Of a DNA stretch of 64,000 nucleotides, positions 56,361 to 64,000 are shown one piece after another (the first letter of the stretch is position 1; every line of letters begins with the position of its first letter). A model generated the notes under the pieces. It was not told where the DNA came from. It saw only the letters and a program-made list of their open reading frames with translations, and ran no database searches. This DNA is from Micrasema longulum (Eukaryota > Arthropoda > Insecta > Trichoptera > Brachycentridae): positions 1-64,000 of the forward strand of contig JAGVSM010000255.1 of NCBI GenBank assembly GCA_022494885.1. Reading direction: 5' to 3'. A program made the translations under genes and the position numbers.

Positions 56361-56489
56361 TACCCGTATGCAGAGACAAACTTTAAGGTGAGGAAAGTAC
56401 ATTCTATTGTCTTCACCTTCGGATTATTCTCTGCATTTGAAATTAGAATGTACTTTCCTTACCTTAAGTTTTGTCTCTGCATACGGGTA
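56361..56489. mobile_element. Small foldback MITE, family M6, TTA target duplication
   Basis: Arms of about 45 bp (TACCCGTATGCAGAGACAAA, then ACTTTAAGGTGAGGAAAGTA on the left) pair with the right side around a ~40-base loop. TTA flanks both ends (56358-56360, 56490-56492), the target duplication typical of PIF/Harbinger-type elements. Confidence 0.85.
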
Positions 56490-56814
56490 TTAGTAACAAT
56501 GTGCAATAGCGATTGTATAAACAAAACCTTTCTCTGGTATAACGAGTAACGCTTATAACGAGCAAATTCAAATGGTCTCATCTTCCTGGTAATAACCAAA
56601 TTCGACTATATCAATATAATAATGATAATATTTTGCAGGTTTAATTTTTAACAATCAAACATCTTACCAAGCATTCTCTTATGCCCTCTTCCGTATAAAT
56701 ACACATTTTTTTTTACTTATGCACTTATACACACATTCACATCCACACTTACACACCTTTACCACTATGTAAACTCTTTACTTCTTAAAAACTACACATG
56801 AACCGGGCCATCTT
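56490..56814. other. AT-rich interval, nothing recognised
   Basis: No gene or repeat family is recognised in these 325 bases. Confidence 0.45.
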
Positions 56815-57000
56815 GCAGGAATTCAGCTGTAATCTAGCTTCTATATATCATAATTGGAGACGAGGAACTAGAATCCCAATCGTCCATGCGCTCTGTAGCT
56901 GCAAGACGTGCTGGAATATTTATTTACTGTACAGCGTCCTAGAGGTGATTTTCACAAAAATTGCGAAATTAAAGTTATCCAAATATATATATCATTATGT
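56815..57000 (+). mobile_element. Repeat module with L2-type 3' tail
   Basis: TAATCTAGCTTCTATATATC, GTCCATGCGCTCTGTAGC and TGCAAGACGTGC, then TACAGCGTCCTAGAGGTG and ATTTTCACAAAAAT. It matches the end of the array at 59270. Confidence 0.8.
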
Positions 57001-57329
57001 ACAGTACAACTCCAACTATCCGAATCAATTGAGACCGGACCCATTCTGATATTTCGGATTTTTAGGATTTTTTAGAAAAAGAGTGAAAAGGGGAGAAAAA
57101 ACTATTTTCGAAGAAAAACATTTCATTAATTGAATAAAAAGGCATCCATTTTAATGACAATAGCGTGCGTAGACAGAATTACTATTTTGCGATTCGCAGT
57201 ACGTTTCCGTCTTAATTTTTTTTCTGAAATTCCGAAAGCGATTGAATAATCAACGATTCGCTTAGTCGGAGTTTGGATAATTGGAGTTCTACAGTGTTAT
57301 TGAGTTAACAGTGGATTTCTTTAATTAAT

Positions 57330-57470
57330 TCTATTATTGTACAGGTTGTATCTAGTTAGGCAGACTAGACATGATCCAGAGAAATCTATTACTTAACTGT
57401 GAATGTAGTAGATAAAGTAATAGTTATTTTTGTTAATAAACCATAATTATTATTAATATTATTGTAAACA
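57330..57470 (+). repeat. LINE-like 3' end, inverted partner at 59040-59175
   Basis: CAGGTTGTATCTAGTTAGGC, AGAGAAATCTATTACTTAAC, then TTTTTGTTAATAAACC and an ATT-rich tail. The same blocks occur in reverse order and strand at 59040-59175, ending in (TAA)n. Confidence 0.7.
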
Positions 57471-57594
57471 AATATTTTCTTATTGTGTAATAGCTGTAAA
57501 AACCTTAAAAAAAATATTATTTTATGTACGGATATTATGTCTGTGTCCAGTCGGAAGAAAAAATCAGATCTGTGTATGAAATTAATACTTAGAA

Positions 57595-57720
57595 CCAGAA
57601 TCCTGAACGAGTGTTTCGACTCGCTTAGGTAAAAATCCCGGATATTAAAATTCGGTGCAGATAAGTCCCATCGTAATGTAGTTGTTGTTGCGTTCGCCTA
57701 CCAGTGGTATAAATATTTGT
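57595..57720 (+). repeat. SINE S2 head fragment
   Basis: TAGGTAAAAATCCCGGATAT, GTGCAGATAAGTCC and GTTGCGTTCGCCTACCAG match the head and A-box side of S2; the rest is lost. Confidence 0.5.
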
Positions 57721-58458
57721 TTTCAGTGTAACTGGATTTTTTTTAAAAATTTTTTTAATGATGTTTTTTGGTAAAAGTGATTAATAATTTTATATTTAAA
57801 AAATAAGCATAATCGGTTTCACGGCTGTCTAAACCAGTCTGGTGATGTCATTGTAATTGACCCTTTTCTTGGCAATGTATCCTATGGGATACATGTGATT
57901 TAGTTTTTTGTCAAGAACTAAAACACAAGTAAAACAGCATTCAGTTTAAACTGCGTTATGATATTTTTTTATTCCTAACCGCATTATCACAATTTATAAT
58001 TAACTTTGATTTTTAAAAAAAGATTTTCAGTCAGAAGTCTTTTCAACCATCAACTATGTATAAAAAAAAACGTTCAGCCAAAATAAGGGTTAGTAAAAAA
58101 AAATATTATGTAGAATTTGTTTTATTCAAAAACACACTTAATTTTCGGGAGGGTACTTTTTCTGGTGTAACAACACTCTTTTTAAGGAGTACTCTCCAAA
58201 ACTATGGTTGTGTTATCTGATATCTGGGCATTTGCAAATTATTACAATGTTTGTTTTTTTAAATCTTACGTTTACATTAAATTATCGATCGTATTATCGT
58301 AACGCGCAGATTTTTTTATCGTAAATTTATATTACATTTTTCGTCACAATTCAAATACAAATTAATATTGTAGTATAAAATGGCTTTGTCGGACATATAA
58401 ATTAGGTTGTAATTAATTTGATTCTTTAGTACATATTACTAACAAGTACGACACCGGG
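57721..58458. other. AT-rich interval, nothing recognised
   Basis: No supported feature. Confidence 0.45.
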
Positions 58459-58597
58459 AGCCTTACGCATAAACTTGGTATAAAGTTATGCCTAGGCATA
58501 GTGGTAGAATACGGATGGGAATATCATCCTTATTATAGTGGTAGAATAAGGATGGTATTCCCATTCTAATTCTATCACTTTATACATATAGTTAGGT
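58459..58597. mobile_element. Palindromic MITE, family M1
   Basis: AGCCTTACGCATAAACTTGG, GTGGTAGAATACGGATGGG and its inverse; the right terminus is degraded. Confidence 0.8.
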
Positions 58598-58599
58598 AG

Positions 58600-58945
58600 A
58601 AGTAAAATGGATTGTCTCATTCGCCCATACCAATGCTGAATCAACTGCTCCACAACTGTATGGCTTATGTTAGGTTTTTGTTGTTTTCATTGTGTGTTTT
58701 GTAATATAAATAATATAGATGTATATAAATACCTTGTTTTAAAACTGTCTGAATATTTGTTAATTATGTTTGTTTTTTAAGTTAGTCTTCTTTGTTTATT
58801 CTCAAATGTAATAAAAAAAAACTAAATTGTTAAGTGTCCTCGGCACGGGAAACCCCAGTGAGGTCACATTATTTTTATTATTAATTATAGTTTGTAAGCG
58901 AAAAAATATGAATAAATAAATAAATAAAATAAAATAAATAAAATA
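58600..58945 (+). other. Probable LINE 3' end with AAAT-type tail
   Basis: GTCCTCGGCACGGG and CCCCAGTGAGGTCAC, then an (AAATA)n tail (58912-58945). No coding part remains. Confidence 0.4.
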
Positions 58946-59039
58946 CCAGGTTTAAAAGTAAGGCCCCTGATGTATTTATACAAAATTGGACGATTAAAAG
59001 TACGATTATGTACATCCATATCAATAATGCTTTTTATTA

Positions 59040-59175
59040 TTAATAATAATAATAATAATAATAATAGTTTATTAACAAAAATTACAAATTCTTAATCAAC
59101 TACATACATACTTATGTAATAGATTTCTCTGGGTTATGTCTAGTCTACCTAACTAGGTACAACCTGTTTTAAGGC
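59040..59175 (-). repeat. LINE-like 3' end with (TAA)n, inverted partner of 57330
   Basis: (TAA)8 at about 59040-59066, then GTTTATTAACAAAAATTAC and the inverse of the 57343-57392 block. Confidence 0.75.
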
Positions 59176-59269
59176 AGACATTTTTATGCCAAAATAAACA
59201 ATTACATGACTACCTACTAGTTAATTTATTATAAAGTTACATATATATTTATTTTAAGTTATATGATTG

Positions 59270-59695
59270 GTTATCTAACTTTCATATATCAACTTTCAAA
59301 TACCTAAATTTGGTAAATGGGGTCTAGAATTCCAATCGTCTATATGCTTAGTCGCTGAAAGACATGTTGTAATCTTACTTCTTTTTATTATTCATATATT
59401 TTTTAAAAATATTAAAACACTAAATATATTTGTCTGTTTTTAAAATGTGTAAATGGGGGCTATATTTCTAACTGGCTATGCGCTCTGTAGCTGCAAGACG
59501 TCCTGTAATCTAGCTCCTATCTGTTATAATTTTTGATTGATCTTAATTGAAAACGAGGAACTAGAATCCCAACCGTCCATGCGCTCTGTAGCTGCAAGAC
59601 GTACTGGGATATTTATTAATTGTACAGCGCCCTTGAGGTGATTTTCACAAAAATGGTGCTATATAAATTATCCAACTATATATATAATAAATACA
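59270..59695 (+). mobile_element. Three repeat modules followed by an L2-type LINE tail
   Basis: Modules around 59349, 59486 and 59586 each carry GCTGCAAGAC-type cores with CGTCCATGCGCTCTGTA upstream. The last runs into TACAGCGCCCTTGAGGTG, TTTTCACAAAAATGGTGC and TATAAATTATCC, the 3' signature of CR1/L2-type LINEs in this window. It is probably the 3' UTR of one such LINE or a SINE borrowing its tail. Confidence 0.75.
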
Positions 59696-59869
59696 CCATT
59701 TATTATTTTAGAATGTTTTTAAATATTTTTTTGGATTTTTCTCTACGTAAATCCGGTAACCATTTTATTACAAATTTATTAAATTGAATTTATTACATTT
59801 AATTTCTGATTTTATCATTATTTTATGATCCTTTTTTTTATAGATAAGCTTAAAAATGAAAAAAAAATC

Positions 59870-60126
59870 GTAGTGATCGTAGAACAACGACGATTGTATA
59901 AAAAATGCGAGATTGATTTTCTTTTATATTTGATCTTAAAAAGGTTTTAATATAACAAGGCTTTAAATCCAGGTTTGGAAAAATATATATATATATAACT
60001 CATCCAAGTATCAAATGATATACTTTTGTATTTTTCAAGTTATGATATAAAGTGTCGAAAACATTTTTAAACCATTCTCATGTAAATTTAAAGAAAATCA
60101 CATTCGTTGTTGTTCTACGATCATGA
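59870..60126 (+). mobile_element. Inverted-repeat MITE, family M7, copy 1
   Basis: Ends GTAGTGATCGTAGAACAACG and the mirrored TTGTTCTACGATCATGAC; interior CAAGTATCAAATGATATAC. A second copy lies inverted 160 bp away. Confidence 0.85.
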
Positions 60127-60287
60127 CTAATTTATCGAGACAAATTTTCTACACAACTGTTATTCAATAACATACGTTACAATAAATATATCTTGATTCG
60201 CAATAATGCATAAAAATGACGGAAAGTGTGGGTTTGTAAGTGCGAATGTGTGGTGTGATTATAAAATGTATTTATGTTCCTAAATCT

Positions 60288-60525
60288 TCATGGTCGTAGA
60301 ACAACGACGCATGTGATTTTCTTCAAGTTTGCACGTTAGCGATTAATTCCTTTTTGATACTTTATGTCACAACTTTATTAGTACAAGAGTATATCATTTG
60401 ATACTTGGGTTAGATATAAAAAAAATCCAACCTGGAATAATATGCCTTTATACAACCTTTTTAAGATCAAAGATTTAAAAAATGTCGTATTTTTCGCATA
60501 TCCTTGGTTGTTCTGCGATCACGAC
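60288..60525 (-). mobile_element. Inverted-repeat MITE, family M7, copy 2
   Basis: Ends TCATGGTCGTAGAACAACG and GGTTGTTCTGCGATCACGAC; interior GTATATCATTTGATACTTG is the inverse of copy 1. Confidence 0.85.
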
Positions 60526-60694
60526 GAAATATCAACGAATGGTTTATGAGATTATAGTACTGAACGTATATGAGTTAATATTATGAGTCAAAGGTTTTTA
60601 AATGACATGTTTTGGGTATGGAATATGAGTGTCTAATATATGTTTGTAAGATAATATTATTGAGTGAGAAAATTAAGTGTTTTTATTTTTTTAA

Positions 60695-61000
60695 ATTTTT
60701 AATTGACTATCAAACTAAGCCATTAAAAAATGTTTTTTTGTGTCGTACTATTAGCGCTTTGGTTTTTAAAGCTTCGTAATTTTTTATTTACTCCGCGTGT
60801 GACGTCATAAGTTCCCTTTGGTGAGATCTGCTGGTTGGTGGATTGGCTTCCTGTAAACCGGAAATCTGTCACAGCACTCTATTGGTTGATTCGTAAGAAT
60901 TAGTGACGCCGTTAAATCATTTTAATGTTTTTTTTCAGGAAATTTTTCTCTGCAATTTAATGATTTAATTTTTACCGCGCACAATTTCTCGAAACACCGA
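60695..61000 (+). repeat. Dispersed repeat family C, near full-length
   Basis: TAATTGACTATCAAACTAAG, ACTCCGCGTGTGACGTCAT, CTGCTGGTTGGTGGATTGGC, AAACCGGAAATCTGTCAC and TTTTTACCGCGCAC. Confidence 0.8.
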
Positions 61001-61799
61001 GCTTTATCATAATTTATGAGTGCTTGGTGCAAGTGTGTGGTATAAGTGCGTAATGTATATTATACGCACTGTAATTTACATTTGAATTAATGTTTTTTAT
61101 TTTTTTAACAAAATGATTTTAAAAAGACGAAATAAATTCAATATTAATTTTGTAATGCATTTCTACAATGCATCATACGATACATAGATGAATCCAGTTG
61201 CAACGGTCGCTTTAAAAAACAAAAAGTACGTTTTCAGATCAAAATCTGACGCCGCAATAAACTTTTATCATTTGTTAGATATCAGGTTTTTGAGACGAGT
61301 TTGCTTTTTTATATTATATTTAAATTGAATTACATATCTCGACTGAACGTCCTTCTAGAAGGTGGTTCCAGATTGGAAACACTTAGAAACGCGTTCATTT
61401 ATTTATAAAAGTCAGAGTTTACAAACAGTTATTTAATTTTGATCCATTTTTCTCAAGCCAAGAACTACCATCTTGAGACAAATGTGATTATGTCTCAAGA
61501 TTAGCTTAGTTTAGCAGCTTAAATTAGATTAGTTTTAGTTAGAATGATTTGTATAGAGCCATTTTCGTGAAAATCATCTAAAGGGCGCTGAACAATAAAA
61601 AAATCTAGATCCTCGCGTACAGTAAAAAAAAAAATTAGATTAAATGTAATCATTTGTAATTTTTACGCTTTATATAGTATACTTTAATGAAATATTTGCA
61701 TTCCTATGATTCACACAAATGTTTCAATTTTAAGGACCATTTCAAGGAGTTTTAAATAACTTACTATTATTGAATGAGTAGGTACATTCAACATAACAA
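61001..61799. other. Interval with an inverted L2-type tail
   Basis: 61545-61605 is the inverse of the L2-type tail (minus strand CAGCGCCCTTTAGATG, TTTTCACGAAAATGGC). A perfect 10-bp hairpin TCTTGAGACA with its complement lies at about 61472-61501. No gene is recognised. Confidence 0.6.
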
Positions 61800-62285
61800 A
61801 AAATATAGCAGCGGACACCGTGAGACACAAACAGATCCATGATCCTAGACACCCCCTGTACGACCATCGAAAGGGGTTTCCGAGACCAGGGTCGAGAAAG
61901 AGTTTCCTCAAAGTTACAACTGACTTCTGCTGAAAAACGCAGAGAGGTTCTGTGGAGAGAGGAACTCGGCGATAGGCTCTAGATAACTCCACCCGAAAGC
62001 ACAAACACCGCCCACAGTTTAGACTTCCCTACGTTGAAAGCTCTCAATAGACTGAGCGTAGGGGTGACTGGGTGCAAATATAACCAACAGAGGTGAAATT
62101 TTCCGGTGGGAGATGACACAAGCTGCGATTGTGCCGAGGTGCAGGATGATCCTCATGTTCTGCGGTGTCCACAAATGCGGCTGGCTTGTGAAGAGGATGA
62201 TTTGAGAGTCCGCGCCACTTGCCACGGAACCACAACCCTGTTATATATATTAAATGCGGAATTTAATAAAAGTGCTTTTATTTAG
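61800..62285 (+). pseudogene. Non-LTR retrotransposon C-terminus with zinc-knuckle motif
   Basis: The first block reads ADTVRHKQIHDPRHPLYDH and RPGSRKSFLKV. After a frame change come LTSAEKRREVLWREELGD, a stop near 61979, LDFPTLKALNRLSVG, another stop after YNQQR (62097), then DTSCDCAEVQDDPHVLRCP. The last carries C-x-C-x7-H-x3-C (Cys 62124 and 62130, His 62154, Cys 62166), close to the CCHC knuckle at the C-terminus of many insect LINE RTs. The final stop is at 62283-62285. The RT catalytic part is absent. Frames that run opposite this stretch are antisense artefacts. Confidence 0.8.
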
Positions 62286-62457
62286 AAAATATGTGCAGTG
62301 TACCTACTACATATCAATTTAATCGTTTTTTAATACAAAAATGTACATTTTTAAACCGACTTAAATTTTACGATTTGTTTTGTAAAGGGTAGGACAGTCC
62401 ATTAAAACTTTTAATAAAACTTTGGATGTGGTGAAAAGCGAAAGTGTATTTCAGAAT

Positions 62458-62610
62458 TTGCATGTTGGTGTAGTGAGTGTCCTGACGTAGAGATGGGTAC
62501 GTCTTGAAACCGGTAGACATAAAAAGTCGGTTTGTGGTTATATACTAATATTTACTAACATAAGCTCAAATGTTTAACCACAAAGTTAATTCTTTAAATA
62601 TAAATCATAT
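62458..62610 (+). mobile_element. Penelope-type pseudo-LTR-like repeat (copy 4)
   Basis: GCATGTTGGTGTAGTGAG, the hammerhead-like core, GTGGTTATATACTAATATTT and AAATGTTTAACCACAAAG. It is the best preserved copy overall. Confidence 0.65.
62477..62520 (+). ncRNA. Hammerhead ribozyme-like motif (copy 4)
   Basis: Stem I GTGTC/GACAT is perfect; the box is CTGACGT (last A changed to T). Stem II GAGAT/GTCTT uses wobble pairs. GAAA, CCGG and UA are intact. One core change and an extra A before stem II leave activity uncertain. Confidence 0.6.
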
Positions 62611-62640
62611 TATAATAAAACTAGGTAAAGTAAATATTTT

Positions 62641-62803
62641 GGGCCTTACTCATAAATCCAGTATAAAGTTACGCCTAGGCACAGTGGTAGAATACGGATG
62701 GGAATACCATCTTTATTCTACTACTATAATAAGGATGGTATTCCTATTTATATTCTACCACTATGCCAAGGCGTAACTTTCTCGAAGCTTATGAGTAAGG
62801 CCC
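62641..62803. mobile_element. Palindromic MITE, family M1, complete
   Basis: GGGCCTTACTCATAAATCC ... GCTTATGAGTAAGGCCC, 163 bp, with GTGGTAGAATACGGATGGG and its inverse inside. Confidence 0.9.
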
Positions 62804-63799
62804 TTTTATGAATTAAGAACGAATAGAGATAATCGAAAAGAGCTGGTTAAAAGTTGATTGAATTAAGAGTATGTACATTGAAAACGGCCTAGGTTCGTTT
62901 TAGTTAGTAAGAATAATCACTGAGTATTAACAAAAATTACAATTTGTTTTTATTTAATTTTTATATTAAGATAGATCCCTTCACTTCGTAATGTATGTAA
63001 TGCTATATATAAGGCGCCATAAATTAAATCCTTTGAAGTTGTTGTAGTGTGAACATTAATTAGTCGGCAACGCATATAGTTACCTCTATCAAATTGATAG
63101 GCGTCAATAGATTTGTCGTATTTTATTACCGATAGTTATTTTAATTAAATTATAGTCTACGGTATTAGTTTTCATGTACTAAAGTTTATAGTGTGTAAAT
63201 GTTACAAATGTTTATGAACAAACAAATTTGATTTTTTCATTCAATGAAAACAGACTAATAAATTTTTCTTTTTGTAAATTAATTATCAGAATTATTATTT
63301 ATTTATTGAATTTTTTTTTTCACGTAAGCATTCTTTTAAATATTTTTTTTTTTATTCCCGCCAAACTGCAAAAGCAGTTTTTTTTGCAGGGATATCTCTC
63401 TTTAAACATTATGGTAACACAATATAATAATGTTTACATAAAATATAAAAAAATCTTAAATATATCAATAAAATAAAATAAAAGTTTAAAAAATTAAATA
63501 CAAGTAAATCAAGGCTTTTTTGATAACGAAATATATAAAAAATAATAAACAAACACTTTATTTGACACTGTTTTAAATTGTTAAAAAAATAACACGGAAT
63601 CTCGTCATGTGTATTCAAATGATATATATTATATTTAAGTAATTGTTGTAACATAACCGGTTTTACGCGTTTTTGCAATATTTTATTTGGAAGTCAAATT
63701 ATGTAACTATAAAACATTTAAAAAATTGAATCGATTTTCGTTGACAACATCAACAGAAATACATATCCTTTCAATGATTTCTCAAAGGTTGCAGCCTCT
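62804..63799. other. Gene-free AT-rich interval
   Basis: Open frames at 63228-63476 and 63409-63678 are AT-driven. No feature is supported. Confidence 0.5.
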
Positions 63800-64000
63800 G
63801 AGCCCTTATTCTATCACCACTTCGTGTCGTATGTCGTTCGTATCGTCGTACCGAGAACGAGCTTGGGCGAAATGCTTCAGGGCAAAATTTCGATTGCGTA
63901 AAAGAGAGATGTATAGTACCCATATATAATGAGATAAGAATGAACTTGCGAAACGAAGAGTGACAGAATAAGAGCCCTTATTTTGTAACTACTTCGTTTC
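63800..64000 (+). repeat. Start of a repeat array or element with mirrored ends
   Basis: GAGCCCTTATTCTATCACCA at 63800 is mirrored at 63953-63976 (AGAGTGACAGAATAAGAGCC). A direct copy then restarts at 63972 (GAGCCCTTATTTTGTAACTA). It may be a ~172-bp tandem unit or adjacent inverted-repeat elements. It runs off the window. Confidence 0.6.

Noticed and set aside
56361..56489. microRNA precursor
   Set aside because: The TTA target duplication and near-perfect long arms point to a MITE; small-RNA data would be needed to argue otherwise.
61711..62235. Minus-strand frames of 63-97 codons
   Set aside because: Antisense to the LINE C-terminus with the zinc-knuckle motif.

Overview
The window is AT-rich, gene-poor eukaryotic DNA full of decayed transposable elements. 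Non-LTR reverse transcriptase (RT) remnants, tRNA-derived SINEs, palindromic MITEs, a Helitron-like unit, a Tc1-type transposase and Penelope-like pieces together suggest an arthropod, most likely an insect. The order cannot be fixed from sequence alone. No host protein-coding gene is recognised: the longest open frame (236 codons) is the RT of a retrotransposon, and nearly every other interpretable frame is also transposon-derived, usually broken by stops or frameshifts.

Layout. 1-10 kb: a Jockey/CR1-like RT remnant, CR1/L2-type LINE 3' ends, a Helitron-like element and the first SINEs and palindromic MITEs. 10-25 kb: mostly AT-rich filler with a GC-rich TATA-bearing spot (10.54-10.70 kb), a long foldback MITE, a Tc1-type transposase remnant with an apparent 75-bp intron (12.1-12.5 kb), a LINE remnant (22.5-23.3 kb) and a GC-rich, TGCGCA-rich promoter-like island (24.57-25.09 kb). 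27-38 kb: four kinds of LINE, a Penelope-type GIY-YIG fragment, two adjacent LTRs, and nested insertions. One LINE lies inside a SINE at 34.0 kb; one LINE lies inside another at 36.3-37.2 kb. 39-53 kb: a SINE split by a retroposon with a 13-bp target duplication, four foldback MITEs, a second GIY-YIG fragment, a LINE with a 13-bp target duplication, and a dispersed repeat carrying the palindrome TGACGTCA. 53-64 kb: further inverted-repeat elements, repeat modules with an L2-type 3' tail, a zinc-knuckle LINE C-terminus, and a repeat array starting at the window end.

The most interesting signal is a family of ~100-150-bp repeats (29.9, 47.9, 52.6 and 62.5 kb) carrying a motif that matches the hammerhead ribozyme core: CTGANGA, stem II, GAAA, a two-base-pair palindromic stem III CCGG, a UA cleavage dinucleotide, and a 5-bp stem I. 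Two of the four lie 3' of GIY-YIG endonuclease fragments, the layout expected for Penelope-like elements, which are known to carry hammerheads in their pseudo-LTRs.

These parts are the product of serial insertion and do not work together as a pathway. Strand, truncation, target duplications and who interrupts whom give a partial relative chronology.
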